Positions 48,003 to 55,982 are shown, numbered from the stretch's first letter. The stretch is DNA of 64,000 nt from AC-32 sp963728765 (GCA_963728765.1 CAVSKX010000003.1:1-64000); one strand, 5' to 3'. Notes: generated from the sequence alone by a model not told the origin. Program-made: numbers and translations.

Positions 48003-48992
48003 GTGGAGCCGCTGCTGGATTCCTGGGGCCGCGAGATCAAGAGCGTCCGCGTCTCCGTCACGGACAAGTGCAACTTCCGCTGCCGCTACTGCATGCCGGC
48101 GGAGGGGCTCGAGTGGCTCCCACGAGACGAAGTGCTCAGCTTCGAGGAGACCACACGGCTGGTGCGGGTGCTCGCAGCGATGGGCGTCGAGGAGGTGCGG
48201 TTGACCGGCGGCGAGCCGCTCGTGCGCCGCGACCTGCCGGTCCTCGTCCGAATGCTGGGCGACACGCCCGGCGTGACCGACCTCTCGCTGACGACGAACG
48301 GCGTCCTGCTCGACCGGCTGACCGAGCCGCTCGTCGAGGCCGGGCTGACGCGGCTGAACGTCTCGCTCGACTCGCTCTCGCACGTGCGCTTCGCGGAGAT
48401 CACGCGCCGGGACGCCCTCGACCGCGTGCTGGCAGGGCTCGAGGAGGCCGAGCGTTACCCACAGCTGCGGCCGATCAAGGTCAACTGCGTCGCGATGCGG
48501 GGGTTCACCGAGGTCGAGGTTCCCGCACTCGCCGAGCTGGCGCGGCGCAAGCCGTACGTCGTCCGCTTCATCGAGTTCATGCCGCTCGACGCCGACGAGT
48601 CGTGGCGCGGGGACGACGTGCTCTCCGGCGGCGAGATCCGGGCGCTGATCGAGGAGCGCTGGCGGCTCGAGGAGATCCCCGCGAAGCCGTCCTCGACCGC
48701 GCGCCGCTTCCGCTTCGCCGACGGCGCCGGCGAGATCGGGTTCGTCAACCCCGTCTCGGAGCCGTTCTGCTCGAGTTGCGATCGGATCCGGCTCACGGCC
48801 GACGGCCAGCTGCGCACGTGCCTTTTCTCGCGGCGCGAATGGGACCTGAAGACGCCGATGCGCGAGGGCGCCTCGGACGCCGAGCTCGAGCGCTTGCTGC
48901 GTTTCGCCGTTCGCCACAAGGAGCTCAAGCACAAGATCAACGATCCTGGATTCGTGCGGGCATCCCGCTCGATGAGCCAGATCGGCGGCTGA
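48003..48992 (+). CDS. moaA: GTP 3',8-cyclase MoaA
   Basis: A 329-residue radical-SAM enzyme carrying out the first step of molybdenum cofactor synthesis. The radical-SAM cluster motif VTDKCNFRCRYCMPAEG is at residues 19-35 (CxxxCxxC). RLTGGEPLVRRDLP and TTNGVLL follow. The C-terminal second iron-sulfur cluster lies in SEPFCSSCDRIRLTADGQLRTCLF. The GG dipeptide typical of the C-terminus is present (QIGG). The start is GTG at 48003. No other moa/moe genes are in the window. Confidence 0.96.
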   Translation: MEPLLDSWGREIKSVRVSVTDKCNFRCRYCMPAEGLEWLPRDEVLSFEETTRLVRVLAAMGVEEVRLTGGEPLVRRDLPVLVRMLGDTPGVTDLSLTTNGVLLDRLTEPLVEAGLTRLNVSLDSLSHVRFAEITRRDALDRVLAGLEEAERYPQLRPIKVNCVAMRGFTEVEVPALAELARRKPYVVRFIEFMPLDADESWRGDDVLSGGEIRALIEERWRLEEIPAKPSSTARRFRFADGAGEIGFVNPVSEPFCSSCDRIRLTADGQLRTCLFSRREWDLKTPMREGASDAELERLLRFAVRHKELKHKINDPGFVRASRSMSQIGG

Positions 48993-49048
48993 CCCTGGCC
49001 GTACGGAATAGGCCGCGCCGAACAGGTCGTTAAACTTTTCGAGTTCCC

Positions 49049-49795
49049 GTGAGCGTGCTCGTCTCAGCAGGCCGCCGAGTCTTGCCCCGCGGGTGGGGAG
49101 ACTTCGGGCTTCAGTTGGCCATTTGGTTCGGCTTTCTCGGCGCCTACCAGGTCGCCCGCGGCCTCGCGGACCGCAACCCGCCGAAGGCGTTCGACAACGG
49201 CCTGCACGTCATCGGGATCGAGCGCCACGCGAACGCCCTCTTCGAGCTGACGCTGCAGCGCGTGGTCGACGGCTCGCAGGTGCTTGCCACTGCCGCCTCG
49301 TGGACGTACTGGAACTCGGAATTCACCGTCCTCGGGCTCGCACTGCTCTGGGTCTACCTGCGGCGCAACGAGGCTTTCGTCAAGTTCCGCAACTCGATTC
49401 TGCTCGCGAACGTGATCGGGCTCGTCGGCTACGTGCTGCTGCCGACGGCGCCGCCGCGGATGTTCCCGGACCTGGGCTTCAGTGACACGCTCTCGAACTT
49501 CAGTGAGCTCAACCACGGCAGCGGGGTGATCGAGTTCGCGGCGAACCCGTACGCGGCGATGCCGAGCCTGCATGCGGCCGACGCGCTCATCGTCGGGCTC
49601 GTGCTCGCCTCGGTCTGCCGCTCGAAGGTGGCGAAGGTGCTCTGGCTGCTGTGGCCGGCGTGGGTGTGGTTCAGCGTAATGGCGACCGGCAACCACTTCT
49701 GGCTGGACGTGCTCGGCGGCGTGATCGTGGCGGCGATCTCGCTGGTGGTCGTCTACCGGAACCCGCTTCGCCGCTTCCGCGCGCAGACCGCGTGA
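49049..49795 (+). CDS. PAP2/Aur1-like phosphatidic acid phosphatase-family membrane protein
   Basis: A 248-residue membrane protein of the PAP2_3 (Aur1/inositolphosphotransferase-like) group. It has several hydrophobic helices, the phosphatase-type motif ANPYAAMPSLHAADALIVG near residue 170, and GNHFWLDVLGG near 215 carrying the catalytic His/Asp. An N-terminal LPRGWGDFGLQLAIWFGFLGAYQVARGLADR region is typical of the group. The start is GTG at 49049. It overlaps the CDP-alcohol phosphotransferase gene by 4 bp (GTGA) and precedes Ino1, so it probably acts in inositol phospholipid metabolism. The exact reaction is inference. Confidence 0.85.
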   Translation: MSVLVSAGRRVLPRGWGDFGLQLAIWFGFLGAYQVARGLADRNPPKAFDNGLHVIGIERHANALFELTLQRVVDGSQVLATAASWTYWNSEFTVLGLALLWVYLRRNEAFVKFRNSILLANVIGLVGYVLLPTAPPRMFPDLGFSDTLSNFSELNHGSGVIEFAANPYAAMPSLHAADALIVGLVLASVCRSKVAKVLWLLWPAWVWFSVMATGNHFWLDVLGGVIVAAISLVVVYRNPLRRFRAQTA

Positions 49796-50424
49796 CCCGC
49801 ACCGAAACGCTCGCCTGGGTCAAGCGGAGCTACACCGACGGGACGCGACGGCTCGCGTCTCGGTGGATCGGCGGTCTCGCGCGCACGCGCGTGACCCCGA
49901 ACGCGCTCACGGCCGCGGGGATCACGCTCTGCTTCGGCTCGGCGGTGATCGTCTTCTACGCGCACGAGCGGCCGTGGCTCCTCTACTGGCTCGCCGCGGT
50001 CGTCTTCGTCGTGGGCTCCGTGCTCGACATCCTCGACGGCGCCCTCGCGCGGTACGGCGGGAAGGCGACGCCGTTCGGCGCCTTCGTCGACTCGATCTCG
50101 GACCGCGTCAGCGAGGGGTTCGTGCTGACCGCGGTCGCGCTCGTCTTCGCGCGCGAGGGCAACGACATCGCCGTCGGGTTCACGATCGCGGCGATGGCGG
50201 GCTCGTTCCTCGTCTCCTACGCGCGCGCGAAGGCCGAGCTGCTCGGCCTGAAGGGCGATGTCGGCCTCGGCAGCCGCGCCGAGCGCGTGGTCGTGATCAC
50301 GGCCGGCCTCGTGTTCGCGCCCTGGGGCGGACTGCAGTGGGCGATCTACTTCCTGGCCGTGACGGCGTGGTTCACCGTCCTGCAGCGCGTGTTCTCCGTT
50401 CGCTCGCAGCTCCGCCGAGACTGA
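49792..50424 (+). CDS. CDP-alcohol phosphatidyltransferase (probable phosphatidylinositol-phosphate synthase)
   Basis: A 210-residue membrane enzyme with the CDP-alcohol signature in DILDGALARYGGKATPFGAF followed by VDSISD (DGxxAR...G...D...D) near residue 78. About six helices follow, and an AERVVVITAGLVFAP segment. It would join CDP-diacylglycerol to an alcohol. The adjacent inositol-3-phosphate synthase gene makes inositol phosphate the likely acceptor, as in the mycobacterial PgsA1 route; this is inference. The start is GTG at 49792, coupled to the PAP2 stop. A promoter and operator for the next gene begin 5 bp after its stop. Confidence 0.88.
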   Translation: MTRTETLAWVKRSYTDGTRRLASRWIGGLARTRVTPNALTAAGITLCFGSAVIVFYAHERPWLLYWLAAVVFVVGSVLDILDGALARYGGKATPFGAFVDSISDRVSEGFVLTAVALVFAREGNDIAVGFTIAAMAGSFLVSYARAKAELLGLKGDVGLGSRAERVVVITAGLVFAPWGGLQWAIYFLAVTAWFTVLQRVFSVRSQLRRD

Positions 50425-50429
50425 CCCGC

Positions 50430-50456
50430 TATACTGCTAGCACTTCTGTGCTAGCA
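50430..50456 (+). promoter_or_regulatory. -10 box and doubled TGCTAGCA operator of the RHH-Ino1 gene
   Basis: A TATACT -10 box (50430-50435) runs directly into a perfect inverted repeat: TGCTAGCAC (50435-50443), 4 nt, GTGCTAGCA (50448-50456). Each arm is itself built on the 8-bp palindrome TGCTAGCA, so two identical sites lie 14 bp centre to centre. The second arm contains the GTG start of the ribbon-helix-helix frame. A bound repressor here would block the promoter and start site. The best candidate is the RHH protein itself. Confidence 0.7.
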
Positions 50457-51899
50457 CCAACAGCCCGCAAACATGTGCTCGTCCGGATGCCGGGTGAGCT
50501 CAAGCGGCTCCTCTCGGAAGAGGTCAAGAGCTCAGGCCGCAGCCTCAACGACGTCGCCGTCGGCCTGCTCGCCGCCCGCTTCGGCGTCTCCTTCGACCCG
50601 AGCGGCCGCCCAGGGAAGCCGCCCGGCTCGAGCGGCGCGGTGCTCCTGCGCATGCCCGCGGAGCTGAAGGACAAGCTCGCAGCCCGCGCGCGGCAGCGCA
50701 GGCGGAACATCAACGACCTGATCGTCGAGACGCTCACCGAGCGGCTCGCAGGAAAGGAACCCATGGCTTCGACCAACGGCAAGGCGCGCCGCTCGGACGA
50801 GAAGGTCCGCGTCGCGATCATCGGCGTCGGCAACTGCGCCAACTCGCTGCTGCAAGGCGTCGAGTACTACAAGGACGCGCCCGACGACGAGTTCGTTCCC
50901 GGCCTCATGCACGTCAACCTCGGCGGCTACCACGTCCGCGACGTCGAGTTCACCGCCGCGTTCGACGTCACCGCCGACAAGGTCGGCAAGGACATCTCGG
51001 AGGCGATCTGGGCGCACCCGAACGACACGATCAAGTTCGCCGACGTGCCGAAGACCGGCGTGAAGGTCTCCCGCGGCATGACCCACGACGGCATCGGCCA
51101 GTACCTCTCGGACGTCGTAACGAAGGCGCCCGGCGAGACCGACGACGTCGTCGGCATCCTCCGCAACACAAAGACCGACGTGGTCGTGAACTACCTCCCC
51201 GTCGGCTCGGAGATGGCGACCAAGTGGTACACGGAGCAGATCCTCGAGGCCGGCTGCGCGATGGTGAACTGCATGCCGGTCTTCATCGCGCGCGAGAACT
51301 ACTGGCAGCGGCGCTTCGAGGAGCGCGGCCTGCCGATCGTTGGCGACGACATCAAGTCGCAGGTCGGCGCGACGATCACCCACCGCGTCCTCACCTCCCT
51401 GTTCCGCGAGCGCGGCGTGCACCTCGACCGGACGATGCAGCTCAACGTCGGCGGCAACTCCGACTTCCTGAACATGCTGGAGCGCGACCGCCTCGAGTCG
51501 AAGAAGATCTCGAAGACGAACGCGGTTACGTCGATGCTCGACTACGACCTAGGCGACGGGAACGTGCACGTCGGCCCGTCCGACCACGTGCCGTGGCTGA
51601 CGGACCGCAAGTGGGCGTACATCCGCATGGAGGGCAAGTCCTTCGGCGACGTGCCGCTGAACGTCGAGCTGAAGCTCGAGGTCTGGGACTCGCCGAACTC
51701 CGCCGGAATCGTGATCGACGCGGTGCGGATGGCGAAGCTGGCCCTGAACAACGGCGTCGCGGGCGCCCTCGAGGGACCGTCGAGCTACCTGATGAAGAGC
51801 CCGCCGAAGCAGATCGTCGACGACGATGCGCACGATCTCGTCGAGCAGTTCATCGCCAAGAACGCACGCAAGCAGGTCAAGCAGACCGCCACGGCCTAG
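50448..51899 (+). CDS. ino1: Tandem ribbon-helix-helix domains in frame with inositol-3-phosphate synthase
   Basis: One uninterrupted frame of 483 codons. Residues about 8-45 (KHVLVRMPGELKRLLSEEVK, RSLNDVAVGLLAARF) and about 62-100 (AVLLRMPAELKDKLAARARQ, RNINDLIVETLTERL) are two Arc-like ribbon-helix-helix domains. From residue 106 (ATG 50763) the sequence is an actinobacterial inositol-3-phosphate synthase: VRVAIIGVGNCANSLLQGVEYY (NAD binding), DDIKSQVGATITHRVL, NVGGNSDFLNML and KISKTNAVTSML. That ATG has a good AGGAAAGGA ribosome-binding site, so a separate 378-residue Ino1 could be made as well as a fused form. Ino1 converts glucose 6-phosphate to inositol 3-phosphate. Confidence 0.85.
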   Translation: MLAPTARKHVLVRMPGELKRLLSEEVKSSGRSLNDVAVGLLAARFGVSFDPSGRPGKPPGSSGAVLLRMPAELKDKLAARARQRRRNINDLIVETLTERLAGKEPMASTNGKARRSDEKVRVAIIGVGNCANSLLQGVEYYKDAPDDEFVPGLMHVNLGGYHVRDVEFTAAFDVTADKVGKDISEAIWAHPNDTIKFADVPKTGVKVSRGMTHDGIGQYLSDVVTKAPGETDDVVGILRNTKTDVVVNYLPVGSEMATKWYTEQILEAGCAMVNCMPVFIARENYWQRRFEERGLPIVGDDIKSQVGATITHRVLTSLFRERGVHLDRTMQLNVGGNSDFLNMLERDRLESKKISKTNAVTSMLDYDLGDGNVHVGPSDHVPWLTDRKWAYIRMEGKSFGDVPLNVELKLEVWDSPNSAGIVIDAVRMAKLALNNGVAGALEGPSSYLMKSPPKQIVDDDAHDLVEQFIAKNARKQVKQTATA

Positions 51900-51953
51900 C
51901 CGGCTCGCGCGCCGGGGCACCTCTCCCGCGCAGGCGCCTCGGCGCGCCCCGGA

Positions 51954-51959
51954 TACACT
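51954..51959 (+). promoter_or_regulatory. Candidate leaderless -10 (TACACT) for the GT4-PHP gene
   Basis: TACACT is followed by exactly 7 nt and the ATG at 51967, the spacing of leaderless actinobacterial promoters. Just upstream CCGGGGC and GCCCCGG arms (within 51912-51952) can pair, possibly terminating ino1 transcription. Confidence 0.5.
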
Positions 51960-51966
51960 CGCCGCG

Positions 51967-53694
51967 ATGGGCCTGCGCGTCTGTCTGGTCACGCCGTTCG
52001 CCTGGTCGCGGCCCCACGACGTGAACGAGCACGTGGCGGGAGTCGCCCGCGAGCTGCGCCTGCTCGGACACCACGTCACCGTGCTCGCGCCGTCGACGCG
52101 GGCCTCCGACCTGATCGAGGGGCGGCGGGCGCTGCTGGACGGGGACGGCGCCGAGGTGATCGCCCTCGGGCCGGCGCTGCCGGTCTCCCGGCGGAGCCGC
52201 ATCGGCGTCCCGGTCGGCGTGCGCGCGAACCTCTCGCTTGCCCTCGCGCGCGGGGCCTACGACATCGTCCACGGCTTCGAGCCGGGGCTGCCGAGCCTCT
52301 CGTATCTCGCGCTGCGCGACGCGCGCGCCTTCGCGGTCGCGACCTTCCTCTCACCCGAGCGGCTCGGCTACCCACCCGGCCGCGCGCAGCGGGAGCGGCT
52401 GCTCGGGCGCATCGACGCGCTCATCGCCACCTCCGAGAACACGGCTCAGGCGGCGGCCGAGCGCCTGCCCGGCGACTACCGCGTCGTCACCCCCGGGGTC
52501 GACCTCGAGCTGTTCCAGCCCGGGGGCAAGCGGAGCCTGGTCGTGCTGGAGTGGCGGCCGGGCGAGCGGGCGCTGACGCGCGCGGTCGTCCGGGCGCTCA
52601 GCGCGCTTCCCGGCTCGGAGCTCGTCTTCCTGCGGACGAAGCCGCTGGCCGGGCGCCCGGCGTTGCCGGGCCTACTGCGCGGGCGCTCGCACGTGCGGAC
52701 GCTACGGAGCGGCGAGGCGCGGGCACCGCTGCTGAACGAGGCGGCTGTCTTCGTCCCGGCCCTCGACGGCCTCGACCGTGTTGCGCTGGAGGCCGCCGCC
52801 GCCGGCTGCGCGATCGTGTCGCCCCCGGGCCTGGCCGAGCAGCCGGAGCTCGCGGCAGCCGCGATCCTGCGCCTCGCCGAGGATGACGCCTATCGCGAGC
52901 GTGAGCAGGCCCGCGCGCGGCAGGGCGCCGAGGACCAGAGCTTCGCCGCTGCGGCGCGCGACCTCGACGCGCTCTACACGGACCTGACCTCGCGGCGTCG
53001 AGACCGGATCGCGGCGCCGCTGAGCAACGGCGAGTGGCTCGTCGCCGACCTGCACCTGCACACGAACTGGTCACACGACTGCCAGATCCCGGTGGAGGAG
53101 CTGCTCGACCACGCGGAGGCGGAAGGCCTCGGCGCGATCGCCGTCACTGACCACAACGTCTTCGGCGGCGCCCTCGAGGCTGTCGAGCTGGCACGCGACC
53201 GCGACCTGATCGTGATCCCCGGCGAGGAGGTGAAGACCGCCGACCAGGGCGAGGTGATCGGGCTCTTCCTGTCGGAGGAGATCCCGCGCGGGATGTCCTT
53301 CGGCGAGACCGTCGAGGCGATCCGGGCGCAGGGCGGCGTCGTCTACGTCCCGCACCCGTTCGACCGTCTGCACGCGATCCCGGAGCCGGTGACGCTGCAC
53401 CGCCACCTCGCGGAGATCGACGTGCTCGAGGTCTACAACGCGCGGTTGCTCTTCGAGGCCTACAACGACGAGGCGCTGCGCTTCGCCCGCAAGTACGACC
53501 TGACGATGGGCGCCGGCTCGGACGCGCACGTGCTCCAGGGCGTCGGCACCGGCGCAATGCGCATGCCGGCCTTCGACGGCCCCGACGAGTTCCTCGCCAG
53601 CCTTCGCACCGCGCACGTCCTCAGGCGGCCACGCTCGCTCCTTTACCTGCAGTCGCTGAAGTGGGCGGCGCAGGCCAAGGAACGTGTTCGGTAG
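51967..53694 (+). CDS. GT4 glycosyltransferase fused to PHP-domain phosphoesterase
   Basis: A 575-residue fusion. Residues 1-340 form a GT-B family 4 glycosyltransferase resembling PimA: LRVCLVTPFAWSRPHDVNEHVAGVARELRLLGHHVTVLAPS, IVHGFEPGLPSL, VVTPGVDLELFQPGG. The EX7E motif is altered to D-X7-E in LDGLDRVALEAAAAGC. Residues about 355-575 form a PHP metallophosphoesterase: VADLHLHTNWSHDC, AIAVTDHNVFGG, VIPGEEVKT, VYVPHPFDR, GAGSDAHVLQG. It follows ino1, so a mannosyl transfer to phosphatidylinositol is a reasonable guess, but the PHP partner's substrate is unknown. Confidence 0.85.
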   Translation: MGLRVCLVTPFAWSRPHDVNEHVAGVARELRLLGHHVTVLAPSTRASDLIEGRRALLDGDGAEVIALGPALPVSRRSRIGVPVGVRANLSLALARGAYDIVHGFEPGLPSLSYLALRDARAFAVATFLSPERLGYPPGRAQRERLLGRIDALIATSENTAQAAAERLPGDYRVVTPGVDLELFQPGGKRSLVVLEWRPGERALTRAVVRALSALPGSELVFLRTKPLAGRPALPGLLRGRSHVRTLRSGEARAPLLNEAAVFVPALDGLDRVALEAAAAGCAIVSPPGLAEQPELAAAAILRLAEDDAYREREQARARQGAEDQSFAAAARDLDALYTDLTSRRRDRIAAPLSNGEWLVADLHLHTNWSHDCQIPVEELLDHAEAEGLGAIAVTDHNVFGGALEAVELARDRDLIVIPGEEVKTADQGEVIGLFLSEEIPRGMSFGETVEAIRAQGGVVYVPHPFDRLHAIPEPVTLHRHLAEIDVLEVYNARLLFEAYNDEALRFARKYDLTMGAGSDAHVLQGVGTGAMRMPAFDGPDEFLASLRTAHVLRRPRSLLYLQSLKWAAQAKERVR

Positions 53695-53801
53695 CGGAGA
53701 AGGTCCATCGGCCCACGCTACGCGTTTGGTTTCGCCGCAGAACTGTTTCCGTGAATCCCCTCTTACTCCCGCAACAGCTATCTCTCTGGTAAGCGAAGCG
53801 G

Positions 53802-54386
53802 ATGCCTGCCGTGACGGACGAGATCTTCGAGAAGTACCTGCAGAAGGCGATCGCCGAGACAAACGAGCTCGGCGACGAGATCGCGCGCGCAGCCGGCGAG
53901 GCGCAGGTTCCGGTGCTCGGCTCGGGCCACCCGCTCGCGGATGTCTTCCTGCTCAAGCACGACCCGAAGCAGGCCGAGGTGCAGGAGGGGGTCGCATTCT
54001 ACGGCCGCGCGGGCCAGGCGCTGCTGAAGTCGCTGCAACGGCTACGGGTCGACCCGCTTGCGGTGTACGGGACGAACTGCCTCAAGTTTGCGGGCGGCGA
54101 CGAGGAGGAGGCGCGGCCGTGGCTGACGCGTGAGCTGCACATCGTCCAGCCGAAGCTGATCGTCGTGATGGGTGAGCCGGCGCTCGAGTTCCTCAACTCG
54201 CTCGAGTTCCCGCTCGCCGACCCCCTCGAGGTCAAGCCGGGCGAGCTGCAGAGGTTCACGCCGACGATCCAGGCGCTCTACGTGCCCGACATCGACGAGT
54301 CGCTCGACGAGGCGCCGGCGAAGACGCGCTTCTGGAACGCCTTCAAGGCGCTGGGGCCCTGGTGGGCCGAGCTGCCGCCGTACTGA
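53802..54386 (+). CDS. Uracil-DNA-glycosylase-fold protein (divergent)
   Basis: A 194-residue protein with the layout of family 4/5-type uracil-DNA glycosylases: ADVFLLKHDPKQAEVQEGVAFYGRAGQALLKSL, AVYGTNCLKF, and QPKLIVVMGEPALEFL. The catalytic motif A, normally GEAPG with an acidic or Asn residue, reads KHDPK here. The HPSP-type motif B is replaced by VPDIDES. The four iron-sulfur Cys of family 4 are absent. So it shares the fold but perhaps not the activity. The start is ATG at 53802. It overlaps the next gene by 25 bp. Confidence 0.65.
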   Translation: MPAVTDEIFEKYLQKAIAETNELGDEIARAAGEAQVPVLGSGHPLADVFLLKHDPKQAEVQEGVAFYGRAGQALLKSLQRLRVDPLAVYGTNCLKFAGGDEEEARPWLTRELHIVQPKLIVVMGEPALEFLNSLEFPLADPLEVKPGELQRFTPTIQALYVPDIDESLDEAPAKTRFWNAFKALGPWWAELPPY

Positions 54387-55123
54387 GCACGCCGCGGGCG
54401 CTCGGCTTTCTCGCGCTCGCCGTCGTCGTCGGGGTCTACTACGGCACGCACCAGTGGTGGTTCGGGCTCTCGCTCTGGCCGGCGCTCGCCTGGATCTGCC
54501 TGCTGGTGATCCCTGCGGTCTTCGGGCTCGTGTGGCTCGCGCTTCCGCTCTGGCGGACGCCGCTACGGCAACTGGTCGTGCTCGCGGTCGCGTGCGGCGC
54601 GGCCGCGGTTCTGCTGCAGTGGGCCGGCGCCGGGATCCTGGCGAACTTCGGGAAGCTCGCGGCGATGACGTTCGCCGGGTGGTGCTTCCTGCGCTTCTTC
54701 GAGGAGCTGAGCTGGGTCGTGCTCGTCGCCTGCATCGTGCCGTGGGTGGACGCGTACTCGGTCTGGCGCGGCCCGACGAACACGATCACGCACAAGCACG
54801 AGCACGTCTTCTTCTCGCTCTCGTTCGAGTTTCCTGTGCCGGGCTCGGACGCCGGCGCTCGGCTCGGCCTGCCGGATCTCCTCTTCTTCGCCCTCTACCT
54901 CGGCGCGGCCGCTCGCTGGAATCTCCGCGTCGGCTGGACATGGGTCTGCCTGACGGCCTCGCTCGGCGGCACGCTGGCACTCGCGACGTGGCCGGCGCTC
55001 GATGTCTCCGGCCTCCCCGCGCTGCCGCTGCTCTCGGTCGGCTTTCTGCTCCCGAACGCCGACCTGCTCTGGCGCGCGGTCAGGGATCGACGCGCCAAAG
55101 ATCCCCGTCGAAGTCCGACGTGA
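54362..55123 (+). CDS. Presenilin/A22-like intramembrane aspartyl protease candidate
   Basis: A 253-residue membrane protein with about eight or nine hydrophobic helices and GTG at 54362. Three features match the presenilin/signal-peptide-peptidase (A22, DUF1119-like) layout. Asp130 is in PWVDAYSVWRGP (family Y-D, here V-D). Asp172 is in RLGLPDLLFFALYLG (family G-x-G-D, here G-L-P-D). A Pro-Ala-Leu is at 219-221 (GLPALPLLS). The spacing of 42 and 47 residues is close to that in archaeal homologues. A hydrophilic loop lies between the two Asp. The substitutions near both Asp leave activity uncertain. The substrate is unknown. Confidence 0.6.
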   Translation: MGRAAAVLSTPRALGFLALAVVVGVYYGTHQWWFGLSLWPALAWICLLVIPAVFGLVWLALPLWRTPLRQLVVLAVACGAAAVLLQWAGAGILANFGKLAAMTFAGWCFLRFFEELSWVVLVACIVPWVDAYSVWRGPTNTITHKHEHVFFSLSFEFPVPGSDAGARLGLPDLLFFALYLGAAARWNLRVGWTWVCLTASLGGTLALATWPALDVSGLPALPLLSVGFLLPNADLLWRAVRDRRAKDPRRSPT

Positions 55124-55982
55124 CCCAGGCCGAGCCAGCGGCCTCCGCGACCGCCAGCGGGCTCGTGCCGACGGGAATCGTGCGCGCCACGGCGTTCGTG
55201 GCCGGGTCGACGACCGAAACGGTGGCGTCGTCGATGTTCGGGACCCAGAGCCTGCCGCCGATCCACGCGCTCGCGAGCGGGTTGGCGCCCACGGTCACGA
55301 CCGCTTGGACCGCGAGCGAGACCGGGTCGACCCGGTAGATCTTCCCGGTCTCGCTCGAGACCCAGAGGGCATCGGCCGACGCGGTGACCCAGTCGGCCTT
55401 CGGGAGGGAGATGCGGCGCTCGATGCGGTTGCGGACGGGGTCGATTCGGATCAGCCGGCCACGGCCGTAGTCGGCCACCCACACCTTGCGGAACGCGACG
55501 GTGATCCCATTTGGCTGGCCGCCGACGCGGATCGTCTTCACGACCTTGTTGCGCTTCGGGCCGATGCGGCTGACCGTTCCCGAGCCTTCGTTCGACACCC
55601 ACACCGAGCCGCTGCCGAACGCGAGCGCGTAGGGGCTTGCGCCGACGCGGATCCGCGCCTGCCGCCGCTTCGTGGAAGCTTTCACGCGCGTCACGCGATT
55701 TCCGTCACGCGAGCCGACCCAGACGCTGCCCGCGCCGTAGGCGAGGCCGAACGGGCGGTCGGCCACGGTGGCGCGCCAGACGACCCGCCTGGCGACGGGG
55801 TCGACGCGGATCACACGGTTGTCGGTGCGGTCGGTGACCCAAAGCGCTCCGCCGCCGGAGCGGACGAACGACGCCGAGATGCCGACATGCACCTTCGAGG
55901 GCGGCGCCGCGCCGGCCGCGGCGCTACATACCGCCGCCAGCACCACCAGCACGCCTGCCGTTCGTCGCAGTAGAGTTACCAC
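55080..55982 (-). CDS. Exported YncE/Vgb-like seven-bladed beta-propeller protein
   Basis: A 300-residue exported protein. The signal peptide is TLLRRTAGVLVVLAAVCSAAAGA. Seven or so repeats follow, each of the form GxGSVWVxxxxGxxVxRIDP (GGALWVTDRTDNRVIRVDP, AGSVWVGSRDGNRVTRV, SGSVWVSNEGSGTVSRIGP, DALWVSSETGKIYRVDP, GRLWVPNIDDATVSVVDP). These are typical of YncE and virginiamycin-B-lyase-like propellers; catalytic residues of Vgb were not identified. The start is GTG at 55980-55982, inside the MarR operator region. It diverges from marR and converges on the presenilin-like gene, overlapping it by 44 bp. Confidence 0.82.
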   Translation of the reverse strand: MVTLLRRTAGVLVVLAAVCSAAAGAAPPSKVHVGISASFVRSGGGALWVTDRTDNRVIRVDPVARRVVWRATVADRPFGLAYGAGSVWVGSRDGNRVTRVKASTKRRQARIRVGASPYALAFGSGSVWVSNEGSGTVSRIGPKRNKVVKTIRVGGQPNGITVAFRKVWVADYGRGRLIRIDPVRNRIERRISLPKADWVTASADALWVSSETGKIYRVDPVSLAVQAVVTVGANPLASAWIGGRLWVPNIDDATVSVVDPATNAVARTIPVGTSPLAVAEAAGSAWVTSDFDGDLWRVDP

